DNA from: Nymphaea colorata
Lineage: Eukaryota > Streptophyta > Magnoliopsida > Nymphaeales > Nymphaeaceae
Reading direction: 5' to 3'
NCBI RefSeq assembly: GCF_008831285.2
Contig: NC_045149.1
Span: 13,232,629 to 13,296,628 of the forward strand
Length of the DNA stretch: 64,000 bases
The notes under the pieces are model-generated. The model saw only the letters and a program-made list of their open reading frames with translations. It was not told where the DNA came from and made no database searches. This document shows positions 25,235 through 38,300 of the stretch, piece after piece. Made by a program: the position numbers and the translations under genes. Position 1 is the first letter of the stretch. Each line of letters begins with the position of its first letter.

Positions 25235-28200
25235 GATATATGAAACAAAAAGTAGGAATTCAATAAAAAATGATAACACATTAATGATTCAAAATTTATA
25301 GATTTAAAATTTTAAAGAAGAAACTATTGAACAAAATATGAAAACACAACTCTGTATGTGTTTACTTAGTATAAATGATGTAAAAAAAACAAAAGCCTAA
25401 ATATTGGCCAAGAAAGGACTCTGTCAACTTTGGCTGAATCCTGAATCAGATGGATATAGTCCTGGGTATGTTGACTGTATCTGGTACTGTTTGAACAATA
25501 CCCAAGAAGTACTTGGGACCAATGTTATCCGTATCGTATAGGTCAAAGAAACCTATACGATACGTGTTCAATACACGATACGCGTGCGTATCGTACCCAT
25601 ATCGGCCTGTATCGTACGATATGGGCGATACACCCCCGTATCGTACGATACGGGAGAAAACATAAAATTCTTTATTTTTTAAAAGTTTAAACACTCCTTC
25701 CTCTCTCTCTTCTTGTATTTAAAGACTCCAATAGACATAGGAGGGAGAAAATTTGCATATTTTCATAAAAATTAACCGATGATTCATCGATTTGGAAGAT
25801 ATCATCGTTGAATCATGAAATATGATAACTGTATGTTTGAACTTATAAAATTCTGATGTAATCTAAGTCCTAAAACTCCAAGACTTAAGACTCTAAGTCC
25901 TCAAATTTTATAAAATTTTCAAGATTATAATTGTGATAGATGCTTATTATGTTAATTTGAATATTTGATTTCTTATTTTTGAATGTGTTGTTGATAGTAT
26001 ACACATGAATGTTCCTTATGTATGATGATCTTTTTTATATTTGAATACATTTTTTATTTTTCTTGATTTCTGATTTTTTGTTCATTGTTTTCAGATTTTG
26101 AGAATTTTTGTCTCTTTTTCTGATTTTTAAATTTTTTTTAAAATTAAAGAAATAATTTTATGATACGTTACGCTACGTTTACGATACGTTACGATACGGC
26201 GTATAGGTCGGCCCGACCGATACGCGATACGCTACGCCTTTTATAACATTGGTTCCAACTGCCAAACGACCCTAAAGTTTGAGCAAAAGCCCACAAAGCT
26301 TTGGCCAACATCATGAGCCTTGCAAGTGCTTTGTGGGCTTTGCTAATGTCGCTCCTTCGTTTTATGAGTGCTTTTTTTCATTTGCATTCACATTCGTGGA
26401 AGGCGATTGTGTTAGTTTCAATCTTATGTTTGAAGCATCATTCTGTAGTGATTCTGTAATGCATTTCTGAAACAAACTTAACACAAATTAATGCTATAGA
26501 CAAGATGTCTTACAGTGAAATGTGAATTCTAAGAAGTATAATGATGCTACTTCTTTTCTTATATCTAGATGCACCTGCACACACATGCATGTGTATGACC
26601 TGACTGGAGACTGATTAAAATGCTGGTCTGACGGATCTGAATTCACCTTATAAGTCTTTGGTTTGACTTCCAAAAGGGCTATCAAGCGAGGTACTTGGTG
26701 CTAATGAGGAAGAATATATGGCCATTATTCTCTTTTGAACCTTCAATAAAAAGCCATTTTCAGGACATTCCTGCTTATGAGCGGTTACAATATTCGCAAG
26801 CCATTCACATACTCTAACAAAATTGAAGCTTAGATCTGATAATTGAGTATGATTCTGATACCAATCGTAATAACAACCCAAAACTGATTTGAATGCCTGG
26901 TTTGACGTATACCCACCTGCCTCTTGCTTCATTTTGGTAACCAACATGGTTGTCAGGAAACAATTTAGTCATGAGACTTGTGTATGTGGTCATCATTCTT
27001 TCCCAATACTTTCAATATGGGACATTGTCAATCCATCATCCCCAGATGGGATTCTACAATATTTGTTAACCATTTCCATTTGTAAGAGGTTAGAGAAGTA
27101 ATATCTTCTATGTCTGTAACTAGTGGACAGTGAGAAAGGACTAGAAAAATAAGCTGTATCCTTGAAATTTGATCAACTAATTTTTTGGCAAAAATATTTA
27201 GGTTCTGTTTTCCTGGTGGATAAATTTAGTGGTTGCAAATGGTGTCATATATCCTCTAATTTAGCAGATCTTGAAGGCTTGAACAGAGGCCATTTGAAAA
27301 GAAAATCAATAAGACTATGGGGATACACTTACCTGTATTGCATAAATCAGGTTTTCAAATGTATTCTAAAGTCAACTGGGAACTTAAAGATTTCAACACT
27401 TGGAATGAATCTTTTGGCTGCTACTTTTTCCCTTTGGTTTGGTAAGTGGAGGTTGTTTAATAATAAATATGGTCACTTGGTCCTATTTTTACAGATGATG
27501 CCAACAAAAAAAAGAAAAAGAAAAAGGTACCTGTATTTTGAAGCAAATAACTAGAAGTTGAAGAATAGGCCAAGGATTGGCCTTGCTAGTTTTTTCCTTG
27601 GGCCTACTATCTGAAGCTGACCTGTAGAGGTGTTTTTGGATTGGTCTATGCTGGGCCTTAAGGTGGTGTAAGAGATCTATGATGACAGGCTCTTTAAGGG
27701 TGACAGTATGCGACCATTTTTTGATTCTGTAGGTATGGTGGTTCGGGATGCTTGGACACAAAAAGCAAAGGCTAAGACCTACCTATTGCTGATGGTTATT
27801 TTGGATCCTCATGACCACATGATTGATTTTTGCGGAGCTTGTTTTGTTGCCTCCTCCTCTTGCGACGAGCTATTGATAACATATATACTTGCCAAGAAAC
27901 ATGTCAAGGTGCCAGCTGTGTAATAATTGTAAATCTTAACAAAGAAAATGTCAAGAAAAATATAATATCAACTTGGCAATAATGTCAAGAACAAAACACA
28001 AGACTTCTGAATGAAAATAATGTATTATTGCTCACAAAAAGCTTCAAAAGAAGCATATTATAAAGAGGAAATAAGATGCTAATTTATAGAAGAAAGAGAT
28101 AAGAGAGGAGAGAGATATAGCTGTACAAAAAGAAAAAAGTTTGCAAAAGAATAATACAAAGGAGTAAAAATGCAAAATTTTTTCATTTTTAGACTAGAAA

Positions 28201-29301
28201 GTAGGAACACTATAAGGAGACTAAAAGCTGGGCTTTTGGACTTTTGGACACTTAGATTTACCATATTGTGCCACTGTACTTTCCTTTGTGTTATTTCTGT
28301 TTATTGATTAAGTTTGTTGACAGGTTTTGGTGGAGCCTTTTGGTTGGTGTTGATTGGTGGGATGCAGTTGGATGTGCACAGAGTGCTACCGAGGATGGCA
28401 TAGGTAAAACACTCTATTAATTATCTTGTTAGAAATATATAAGATGTTCCACATGGATTTATCTTGATAAAACAAAAATGAACTGAGAATCTCAAGCTTG
28501 AGCATTAGCCTGGCAACAAAATGCACATTTCACCTGCTATTTTTCCTTCAAATTTAGTCGTTTGAACAGTAATTTTATGTTTGTTTGAATGGATAATATA
28601 AGTCTTATTTTCAAAGCTTGTTTGAAGCATGACAGTAGGTGTCGAAGAGTTAAAAACTTAAAATCTATACATAAAGTGTATGTATACCAAGTGAATAGGC
28701 ATAAAAGAATGGAACCCTCACGTTCAGAAGTAAATGAATGATTGTTTGCTGTAAAACCAAAATTAGATGCAGCAGATAGACATGATCAAGTGCTGAGTCA
28801 GAATATGGATGTATGGATTAAAAAAGGCTGAAATAATGTGGGTGCAGTCTGTCTCACGGACTGGCAAATGGAAGTGCCATCCACGATGTTTGATGATGAA
28901 TGATAATAAAGTAACCTCTTAGATAGCAAATAGTATACTTTTTCATGAGAGAACTAAACACGTTTTTAAGTTGATTGCCACTATATATAAGACTTTGGTG
29001 CAAGTTGAATGTATCTCCACAAATCAATGTGCTGTTAGAAGAACAACTTGCAAATGTCTTCAGCAAGCCTCTTTTAAGTTCAATGTTTTTAAGTACCAAG
29101 CTGAATATTTATGCTCCCGCTTGAGAGGGAGTGTTAAGAAATAATATATGCTCATCATTGAGGAATCGATAGAATTTTATATTGGCTGCTCAACACTGTG
29201 TTATTATTTTACTAAATTTAGTTGACCTCATTGTAATTCTCTTTTCTTTACTAGCCCCTATTTAAGGAGCGGATTGGACCTAATGAAATTGACTTAAATC
29301 C

Positions 29302-29333
<32 letters not shown>

Positions 29334-32300
29334 TTTCTTCATTTCTTGTTTTCTTCTGTTGCTGCTGTTTACCCTGTCAACATTATGAATGCATGTTCTT
29401 TTGTCCACATCAAGTTGAGAGTCTTCGGAACTTCCGCTTGACTTAGCAAGGCCTTCAGAACTTAACTCCACATTTATATGGTTGAGAGAAAGGGGAAGGG
29501 GCAGATGGTGCAGGACATTATGTGGGGGGAGAAAGGCATGAGAAGAGAGAGAACGAGAGTGCATGAGAAGAGAAAAAAAGACAATGTTGAAGGAGGAGGA
29601 GGAGGTGACAGCAGAGAAGAGGGAGAACTAGCCACAGCTTAAGGGGGATGAAGGAAAAAAAAGGAAAAAGAAAGGGAGAGAGGAGGCTACAGCAGTGGCA
29701 GGAGAGGAAGGAAGAAGAACAAGAAGAAGAGGAGGAGGAGAAGGAGAAGAACGAATGGAAGAGGAGGAGTCTACATGGCAGCAGCAGCATAGTAAAAAGG
29801 AAAGAGAAGAAAAAAAAAGAGAAAAAAGAAAAAACAGACATGGCAGCAGAAGCATAGTAAAAAGGAAAGAGAAGAAAAAAAAAGAGAAAAAAAGAAAAAG
29901 CAGAGGAAAAGAGACGAGGGGGAGAAAAGAGAGTACAGTGTGAGGGAGAGGGAATGAGATTGAGAGAGGGAGAATAGCAAGCAGTCACCACAGAAAAGAA
30001 AAAAAAAACAGAAAAAGAGAGAAAGCATGTAACAAGGAGCGTTATTTGTGAGACAAGCATATTGCAACACCGTCAATTTGTTGGTGAAGCAAACGACTGG
30101 TTAGAAGATGAGAGTATCTTTTGCAGAAGGTGAACTACTTAGTCATACAAGTTTTTCCTCCTTGCAAGGATGTCTACAAAAGGTTGTACCTTATGACAAA
30201 GCAGTTGGCACTGAGGATGGTACATGATTTGAAAATGAGACCATGTTTCCTTGTGCCTACTTTTGTCTAGTTGCACGATTGTATTGTTTTGTTTTTTTGG
30301 AACCTTGTGTCGCATTATGCTTCCTTTTGTCTAGTAGTCTTTTGTTTGCTGGTGATTTAAATAGGTTCCAGGTTGATGTATGCAGTTGATTGTGCCTTAG
30401 GTTTGGCCTTGAAAGCCACCAGGCAGCCCTGATTGCTCAACTCTTTCTCACTCTTTTGCTCTATTTTATCTTTTCTCTTGTTTTCTTTGTGTTTCTGCTG
30501 TGGCCTTGCAAGCTAAGTTAATAGATACATGTTGCTATTGAGGGCCACTGGGCCAGCTACCTTGTTATGTTTGTGCAGTCCTTCTGGTTTTTCATTTCTT
30601 ATTTTTTCTTTTTTTCTAATTGTTTTTCCTTTTATTTTTGAAAATTTTAACATTAGAAAATTACAATCTCTGGCACTGTTGCTTAACATTATGTATCTAA
30701 TTGTGGCCCCAACTGATATAAGTTAACTTACATACTTTACATTGTGCAAAATTGGATTTAAGAGAATTGCATGAACATATCAATGTTCATATGAAAGTTT
30801 GTGCGAAACGCACATTTAACAAATACACAAACATATTTATAATGCACATAAAAGCATGCTTGGCAAAGGAAAAGACTGCAGATAAAAATATGTAACTACA
30901 CTAAAATTCATAGAAAGAATACCTCACGCGTAGACTTATTGAAGTAGTTCAACATATTGTTGTACATAGAATGGATTGTGGAAGTACCCGAGGTATTTCC
31001 ATGAGTCTTCGAAAGAGGATGACGGAAAAAATTTTCATCCAAACGCTAATAGGCCGCATATTAGCGAACGATGTATATCTAGGTCTATGATGCATTGCCA
31101 CCAGAAATCAAGATATTGGGATTGGGCTTGTCAATCGATTCATGACCTCTTGGGCGCAGCCAAATATATTTGAACTCCCTTCACATGCTGAAGTGCATCT
31201 TGGAGCTGTCGATGATGTTCTGGTCAGAGTCCCACTCATGGTGACCTGGACAAAATTGTTCGAAGCACGGATAGAACCGGAAGCGCCCCTTGTTTCAAAG
31301 AGAGGATGATGGGTTATTCACATTTCATTTGATGGTCAACGGTGAATTGAAAGCTAAGCAGTAGTAATTCTAATGATTCCTTTGGGGGAAAAATAGAGAT
31401 GTCTCCTATGTTACCTTTAATATGTGGAATGAAAGTATCGACGCAATTTCATATGTCTCTCCTAGAAGTTGGTTAGCTACCTTCCATTTTTCTCTAGGAG
31501 TCTTCTTTTTTGTGGGTCATTGTGACATGCGGGAAGGGCCTTTGCAACTGCAGGAGGTTTTGAAAAAGGAATCGATCGCGATTTCGAACCTGTTCATGAC
31601 TCCTCTTAATTGAGACGGGAAATAAAATGCAATCAGAAATAATTTGTCATCGTTGTGAATCCTTTTGCATAAGAGAATGTTCCATTATCTTTGTAGGTAA
31701 CACCATAATGCAATGACGTTGATCACCACATTCTTGTCTATTTATGAGTTCATTTGAACATGTGTAGTTTGGAGCTCTTTTCCGTCTTTTTTATATGTTA
31801 ACTGGACACTAAGCTTTGACTCATGTCAAGTATCCTGTTGGTCATTTGTTGGCTTCATGATCTTGGCAAATAATGTCTTTTTCAAGTTCTTATTTAGGTT
31901 TGAGGTTGTAGGTTAACATAAATGACTGCAAAATTGCAAATACATTGTTTTATGTTTCTTGAACTTATGATGGTTCAGTTGGAATTTTCAGTATCATTGA
32001 ACGGCGTGATTGCTATGTTGGATGCTGATTTTCATTCTCTTCCTTCTGTGCTGCACAGACAACAACATGGTCCTGTATGTTCTTATCCATTTTTTTAAAT
32101 TTTCTTCCTGTTATTTGAGACACTGATTTGTGCTGTGGTCATGCAGGCAAAGTTTATTTCTTTTACGGTGGGTTTTGTTTTGCCCCTGGAAGTTCATGTC
32201 AAGATTTCAATTCGATAATGTGGTTCTTGCATAAAATTTTTAATTTGAACATTCTGGTTCTATTGAAGCCACAATTAAACACATAGAGCCTATGCTGCAT

Positions 32301-35300
32301 GGACATTGATGCGAGTGTCAGTTCTAGACACTTTATGAGTGCTGAATGCGACAACAATTTAAAACAGACATATAATAAACTCTTTGTAAGGCATTTAGAT
32401 GCTGTTTTCTAAAGTTACTAATAGATTGTGGGCCTTGTGGAATGTGAGAACTAGAAAATATGAGAACTCGTGAGAACTGCTCTAAGCAATCAATCATATT
32501 GATCAAATGATGGACATTGTCTCTTATGGGCTTTTGTATTTTATTATTTCGTTAAGGCTCATGTAGTTTGAAATAGCATGAGAGTGTGAAATGGACGATG
32601 AATTGCCCCTTCTCTCTCTTCCTAAAATTGAAAAGGGTGCATATCACGGGTTCAACCCTCACCTCCAATTTCCTATGAAATTAGGGACAAGAAAAAAGCG
32701 GAGGGGACAACTATGTCATTATAACTATTATTATTGTATTCATATGAATTTTACATGCATAATTACTTATTCTAAGTCTCATCAGGCATATATTTGCTCC
32801 AAATTACCCCTATAGCTATGTGAAATTCCGTTTTTACCAATATTTCCAGATAACAACTAGAAAATTAATTTTTCTTTCGAAAATCACCAGATATTACACT
32901 TGAAAACATTCTTGGTACTCTTGATCTCATTTGAACTTACTATTCTTGCAAAGCAGATTAGTCATGGATGCAGCTATGTGAAAGAAACCCTACCTAACCC
33001 ATGTTTGAATCTCTTATACAAAAGAACCTTCACATCTTTGCCGCATTCTGGGTCTGCTCCAGCTTAGTAGCACCTCCATTGTGGCTAGTTCCATCACAGT
33101 ACCATTCTTTAAAATCACATGTCATCATTAAGGTTCTCTGCAATACCGTTCTTTTACATTATATAATTTCAGTTAATGAGCATGCAGAATTATGTTGTTT
33201 GATGCTCAAAATGTGGATGAGGCACTTATTTGGATCTGCATATTTAGTGGAGAACTGTTTATTTGCTCAATGATAACGTGGAATTTGGTCATTCGTATTA
33301 ACATCTTCTCTTTTATAAAAGTTTATGGTACATTAATTGTTAAGTAAATTTGATTACTTTCTTTTTGTTATCACATAGAGCTTGGACAGGATAAAGTGCC
33401 GGTTACTGGAAGGTACTGTTGGGCAAGAGGTAAGAGCTTTGGTTCTAGATATGCAGGCACGCCTGCTCCTTGACATGCTGGGGAAAGGAATTGAGTCTGC
33501 ACTTGTACATCCAGAGTCATTGATAACAGAGCCATGGCATGCATCAAGTGAGACCTTGTCAAGCCTTGATTCTGAAGCTATGACTGTTGAACCTGCACTA
33601 ATTGCCAGCATACAGGTTTTTCTTTTCATATTAAATACCTTTTTTTGGTGCTTGAAATAATGGTGCTTCATCAATTGGATTGGATGCTGTACAGATGCAG
33701 TTTACGTGTTTAATAAGCTCCTTGGTTAGCTATTGCTTCAGGATGCATTTATAAAATCAGTGAACACATTGATAGCAATATTACAAACTTATAGTAATGA
33801 CAATTTCATAAATTGGAGTTTATCACTGAGCTGCTTTTAGGAGCATATTGGACAGTGAATCTAAATTGTAAGATGTTTAGGATCTTTGTTGCAAACCATT
33901 TTTGGACTCCATCATGAATAGAACTCGACACAAGACTAGGTCCCCCTCTAATATTTCATAGGTCGCCTTACACAAGACATTTGAGTTATGGGATATCTTG
34001 GTAGAATTTTTAAGCACTGAACAAGGACGCAATGGTTCAACATTTTTTTTAAAATATTTTTCATGAAACAAATTCTTAGGTTTTGAAGTGAGTGTATAAT
34101 GGAGTTAATATTATCCCTGAGCTCATGTTTCAGAACTTTTGGGCCATTTTCTCCTTACTGAGTGTCAGTCCACTTCTACTGCAGGGATCCACTGGTATGG
34201 GCTCTGATATGGTTTCCATAACACTTTCATAGACAAGTCATTGTCCTAAACGATACTTTCCTTGGTACCTGGTTCAAGCCTGCTATGATTCCTTCTTAGC
34301 ATGAACATACGTATGCCAGTTTGATATCAAAGTTGACATACATCAGGATAAACAATAGTTAATTTGGTTAATTCATTACATATCAAATTTTCTTCTATGA
34401 TGACTCAAAACTTTAGTTTCTTCTATCTTGAATATTCTCCTTTCCATGGAAGCATACACTTGTAACTTCCTTGTCCACACAAATATCTTTGGTTCCTTTG
34501 CTGAGAAGGGAGCTATCTACCTTTCTCATTGTGCTTTGTCATTCTCCACCTTCTTCTGCTTGTTGATGTATTTCCTCCTATTATAAAGTTGTTTTTCATT
34601 ATCTACCAAAAATATTTGTTTGGTTTTAATACATTTGAATATGCCTCAGGCATACGTAGATGCAGTTCTTGATCTGGCTTCTCATTTCATTACACGCTTG
34701 CGTCGATATGCTAGCTTCTGCCGCACTTTAGGCCATGCTGTTGGTACTTCTGCTGGTACTAGTAGTACACGAGTGATGATGGCGGCTCCAAATCATGGTT
34801 CAACATCCTCCTCGACCAGTCAGAGTAAGCATGCTGCTTTTCTAGTTTATAGATTTTGCATGTTTCAAGCTGTATAAAATATAAATGATGTAATTTTCCT
34901 TTCATTCATGGAACATAATTTCTTAAGTCATGAAAATTTCCTCTGGCAGTTCATTCCTTTGCTGTGGAAAAGTAAAAAATAAAAAATTAATTTCTCCAGT
35001 TCCGAATGCATACCCTTTTGTGAAGTTGATCATGGTCAACATGCCTGCTAGAATTTGTGTTAGGGATGAGTTGGAAACTTCAATACCACTTCGTGGATCA
35101 ATTATTAGAGGATATTTTGTCAATAGAGTATGGGGCTCCCAGATTCTTAGAATGTCATCCCTCTGCCTTTCAATTGTTGTCACTTCTCTTACTATTATGA
35201 AGTTCATGAATTTTTTGCTCATATGCTTTTTGGTGCCAGGAAATAACAATTTTGGTTTCTTGAAATGTTGTGCTGCATGACATAGGTGGTCAAAATGGAA

Positions 35301-38300
35301 CAGCAAGTTCTATTGGCAATGCACATATGCAAACATGGGTACAAGGTGCTATTGCTAAAATTAACAGCACTGCTGATGGGACTGCATCAATGCCTAATCC
35401 CATGAGTGGCCCATCTCCGTTTATGCCAATCAGCATCAACACTGGGACGTTCCCTGGGACACCTGCAGTGAGGCTTATTGGAGACTGTCACTTCCTTCAC
35501 AGGCTATGTCAGCTGTTACTTTTCTGTTTGTTTTTCAGGCGAAAACAGTTGCCTCGACTAATTGGGGCTGTCCAAAGAAGCACGGACAGCAATCCTATGA
35601 AATCACAATCAATATCTAATAGTAAAGGATTAGAGGAGATTAACATGTCGTCCAGACCTGCATCAGGACCAGCCAAGCTGGAAGAAAACCAATCTAATCG
35701 AGTTGTGCAGTCAATTTCCAGTGCAAAAAATTTGGATGAACTACCAACACGGCCTCCAAGATTTGGATTTGGTAATGTTGGTCAAGGTTACACATCAGAG
35801 GAGGTACGTTGACAATCTGATCTAGTGGATCAGCATTTACTTTGTTATTTTGGTTTGCAGTTGAAAATATGGTAAGATGCTCTTTTCCCTTGAACATCAA
35901 CAATTTTCTTTGTGAAGTATTTCAGCTGCATGGTCCAAATAAGATAACTTTAAAAAACACACACTCCAACTTCCTAATATTGCAGAAAGACTCTATACGA
36001 CAGTCAAAGATATTTAACATAATAAAATGCAGTTTTGAATCATTTCAATATTAAGATGTAAATCTAGACGAATTTGATTTCCAAGGAGAACACAACTTAT
36101 ATACTGCTAAGATGGGCTTAGCTGATCCTGCTATTCATTCCGATGAGTTTGATGATGATTTCAATGAAAACATTGAAGAAAATCAAGATATTAGTGTAAC
36201 TTCGCTCTAAATGATGAAGTGTGAACTGTGAACTCAAAACTTAAAGATTCTATTCCTTGTTGAATTAATGATTTGCAATTTTGAATTTGTTATTTGATAA
36301 TTTTGTTGTTTATAGACAATTTGGTTATATATATATACATATATATATATATAATAAAATAAAATAATAATAATAATAATAATAATAAATACCCTCACCG
36401 CACCTAAATTTTTGGGATGTGCTGCTCTGGCACACCTGCATCTGCACCTGCACGCCGCATCTTTGTGACATGGTTCTCTAGGTATACTTACGTCCAAAAC
36501 ATTTCCTTATTCACACTTATAGCTAATTGACTCCTTAGTACGACCCTTATCAGATCCTACAACATTTAAGAAAAAATGTCTGTCCTAAAGCTTCTCGAGG
36601 ATTGAAACATTTCACCCATCTTCAATGTAGCCAATTTACATCTCTATCTTGATGCCATTGACTCTCAAATGCTGAGCAATGTCAAATATGCAGGGTGCTT
36701 TCTAACGGACATTGGGCCTATAGCCGGCACCATGAGCAGATAGTGTGATCAAGGCTAAGGATTCTATTGTAGGCTCATCTCAATAGTCGAGGCTATTGGA
36801 TGTATGTACTCAAGGTGGGTCAAGGGAGAGTCATCTCATCACTATTCATATTACACCAATTCATACACTCATCTTGGTCAGAATTTGGAGTTTTCAACTT
36901 GGGGAGATCGACACAGTGTAGTTTAGCAGTATCTTGGACCCTAGTTTAGATTCGTTTAGTTTTAGATCTAGGTTTAGCTTATTTTGGTATTCTCGGATTT
37001 GGACCTTCTACTTAAAGGATCTGAGATCCAGTTCGGATCTAGGGATCAGCCTTGTTAAAAGGAACTTCATTCGTTGCTTTCTAGTACTTTTTTCGTGGGA
37101 ATTAGAGTGAGGAACTCTAATCAATGCATCAGTATACATATATACTAACAATATTTTAAGCAAATAAACACATAAATTCATTGTTTATACTCATAAAAAT
37201 GTGTATTAGTGAAGAAAAAGATACTAAAATATACCAAACAAATACTAAAATAGACCAAAAGCGTACAAAAATTGAAACTGCTGTGTCAAAGCCCTATACC
37301 ATACTCTCACCTATGTCGGGTCACATCGACACAAGTACTTCCTTTTAGAAGTGTTCATGTTACATGGGTCTGCAAGTGAGCCTCTAGATGGCCTGCTATA
37401 ATTTGCTGAACAGTTTTATTTTCTGCTAGATTGCGAACTCGTCGGTCCCTTTTTTACTAATGTAGTTTTCCTTTCACTTTAAGGGAGCTCATAAATTTCA
37501 GTTGCCTCCAAGGTTGTGGCAACTATTTCCCCTTATTTTCTTTCTTCAAATCACAGTAGGCTGATATTGTCACACCCCGAATTTTGACCCCCGAAGTTTT
37601 TTTTTTTCTTTCAAGATAACACATTGAGGTGCAATGACACAACAATCAAAATGGAGCTATATAATTCAAATAACAAGTGCAGTAAATAATTCACTTTTGT
37701 ATCAAAATCAGACTTAACATTTATCAATGACACCTCTAACAAAATTGCCTCCAAAATAAAATATCGCTGTCTAAAGAAAAAAAAGACATCAATAAAACAA
37801 AACATGACATGTCGGCATGACTATACACCCAAAATATCCCTAGTAGGATGTGAGTTGAGTCATCTGATCAACCTATTGCCCCGAGCTCACCGAAACCTGA
37901 AAGGATAAACAACAAAAGGCTGAGCTTTCGTATTATGACGAAAAATCAGATGAATCTCTAACCCTCTTAAGGTAAGGGCTCAAATCTAGAGTTCAACAAA
38001 CAAAGGAAACATAATGACTATATCACGATGCATTTGTGCGGTCACATAATTTGTCATGGTGGTTCCTCACATGTTCCACAATATGTAGGAGAGACTCAAT
38101 AGCCACATTCAACACACTTATGAGTCACATTCACTTCATTCACATTCGATTTATTTGCATTCATTTCATTCACATACGATTAATTCACGTTCATTCAAAT
38201 TAAATGACAGCTCATGTGAATGCAAAATACAGGCATGTGCAGACTATGGGCGACCTACAGTCGAGAGACAACTCCTGTGGTGGCCCGAAATAATACAGAT

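Noticed and set aside
25190-25240. Possible CRISPR or satellite array
   Set aside because: Simple CA/TA microsatellite only; no spacer structure, and no CRISPR-like array exists in this eukaryotic window.
29518-30060. 180-codon minus frame of Ser/Phe/Leu
   Set aside because: Translation of a homopurine tract; also open on the other strand as Lys/Glu runs.
30976-31330. Possible organelle gene next to psbC
   Set aside because: Composition is suggestive, but no plastid or mitochondrial protein could be matched in any frame by eye.
34930-35306. Overlapping open frames on both strands between MED16 exons h and i
   Set aside because: Intron sequence with canonical borders; the conserved protein skips it and phases add up without it.
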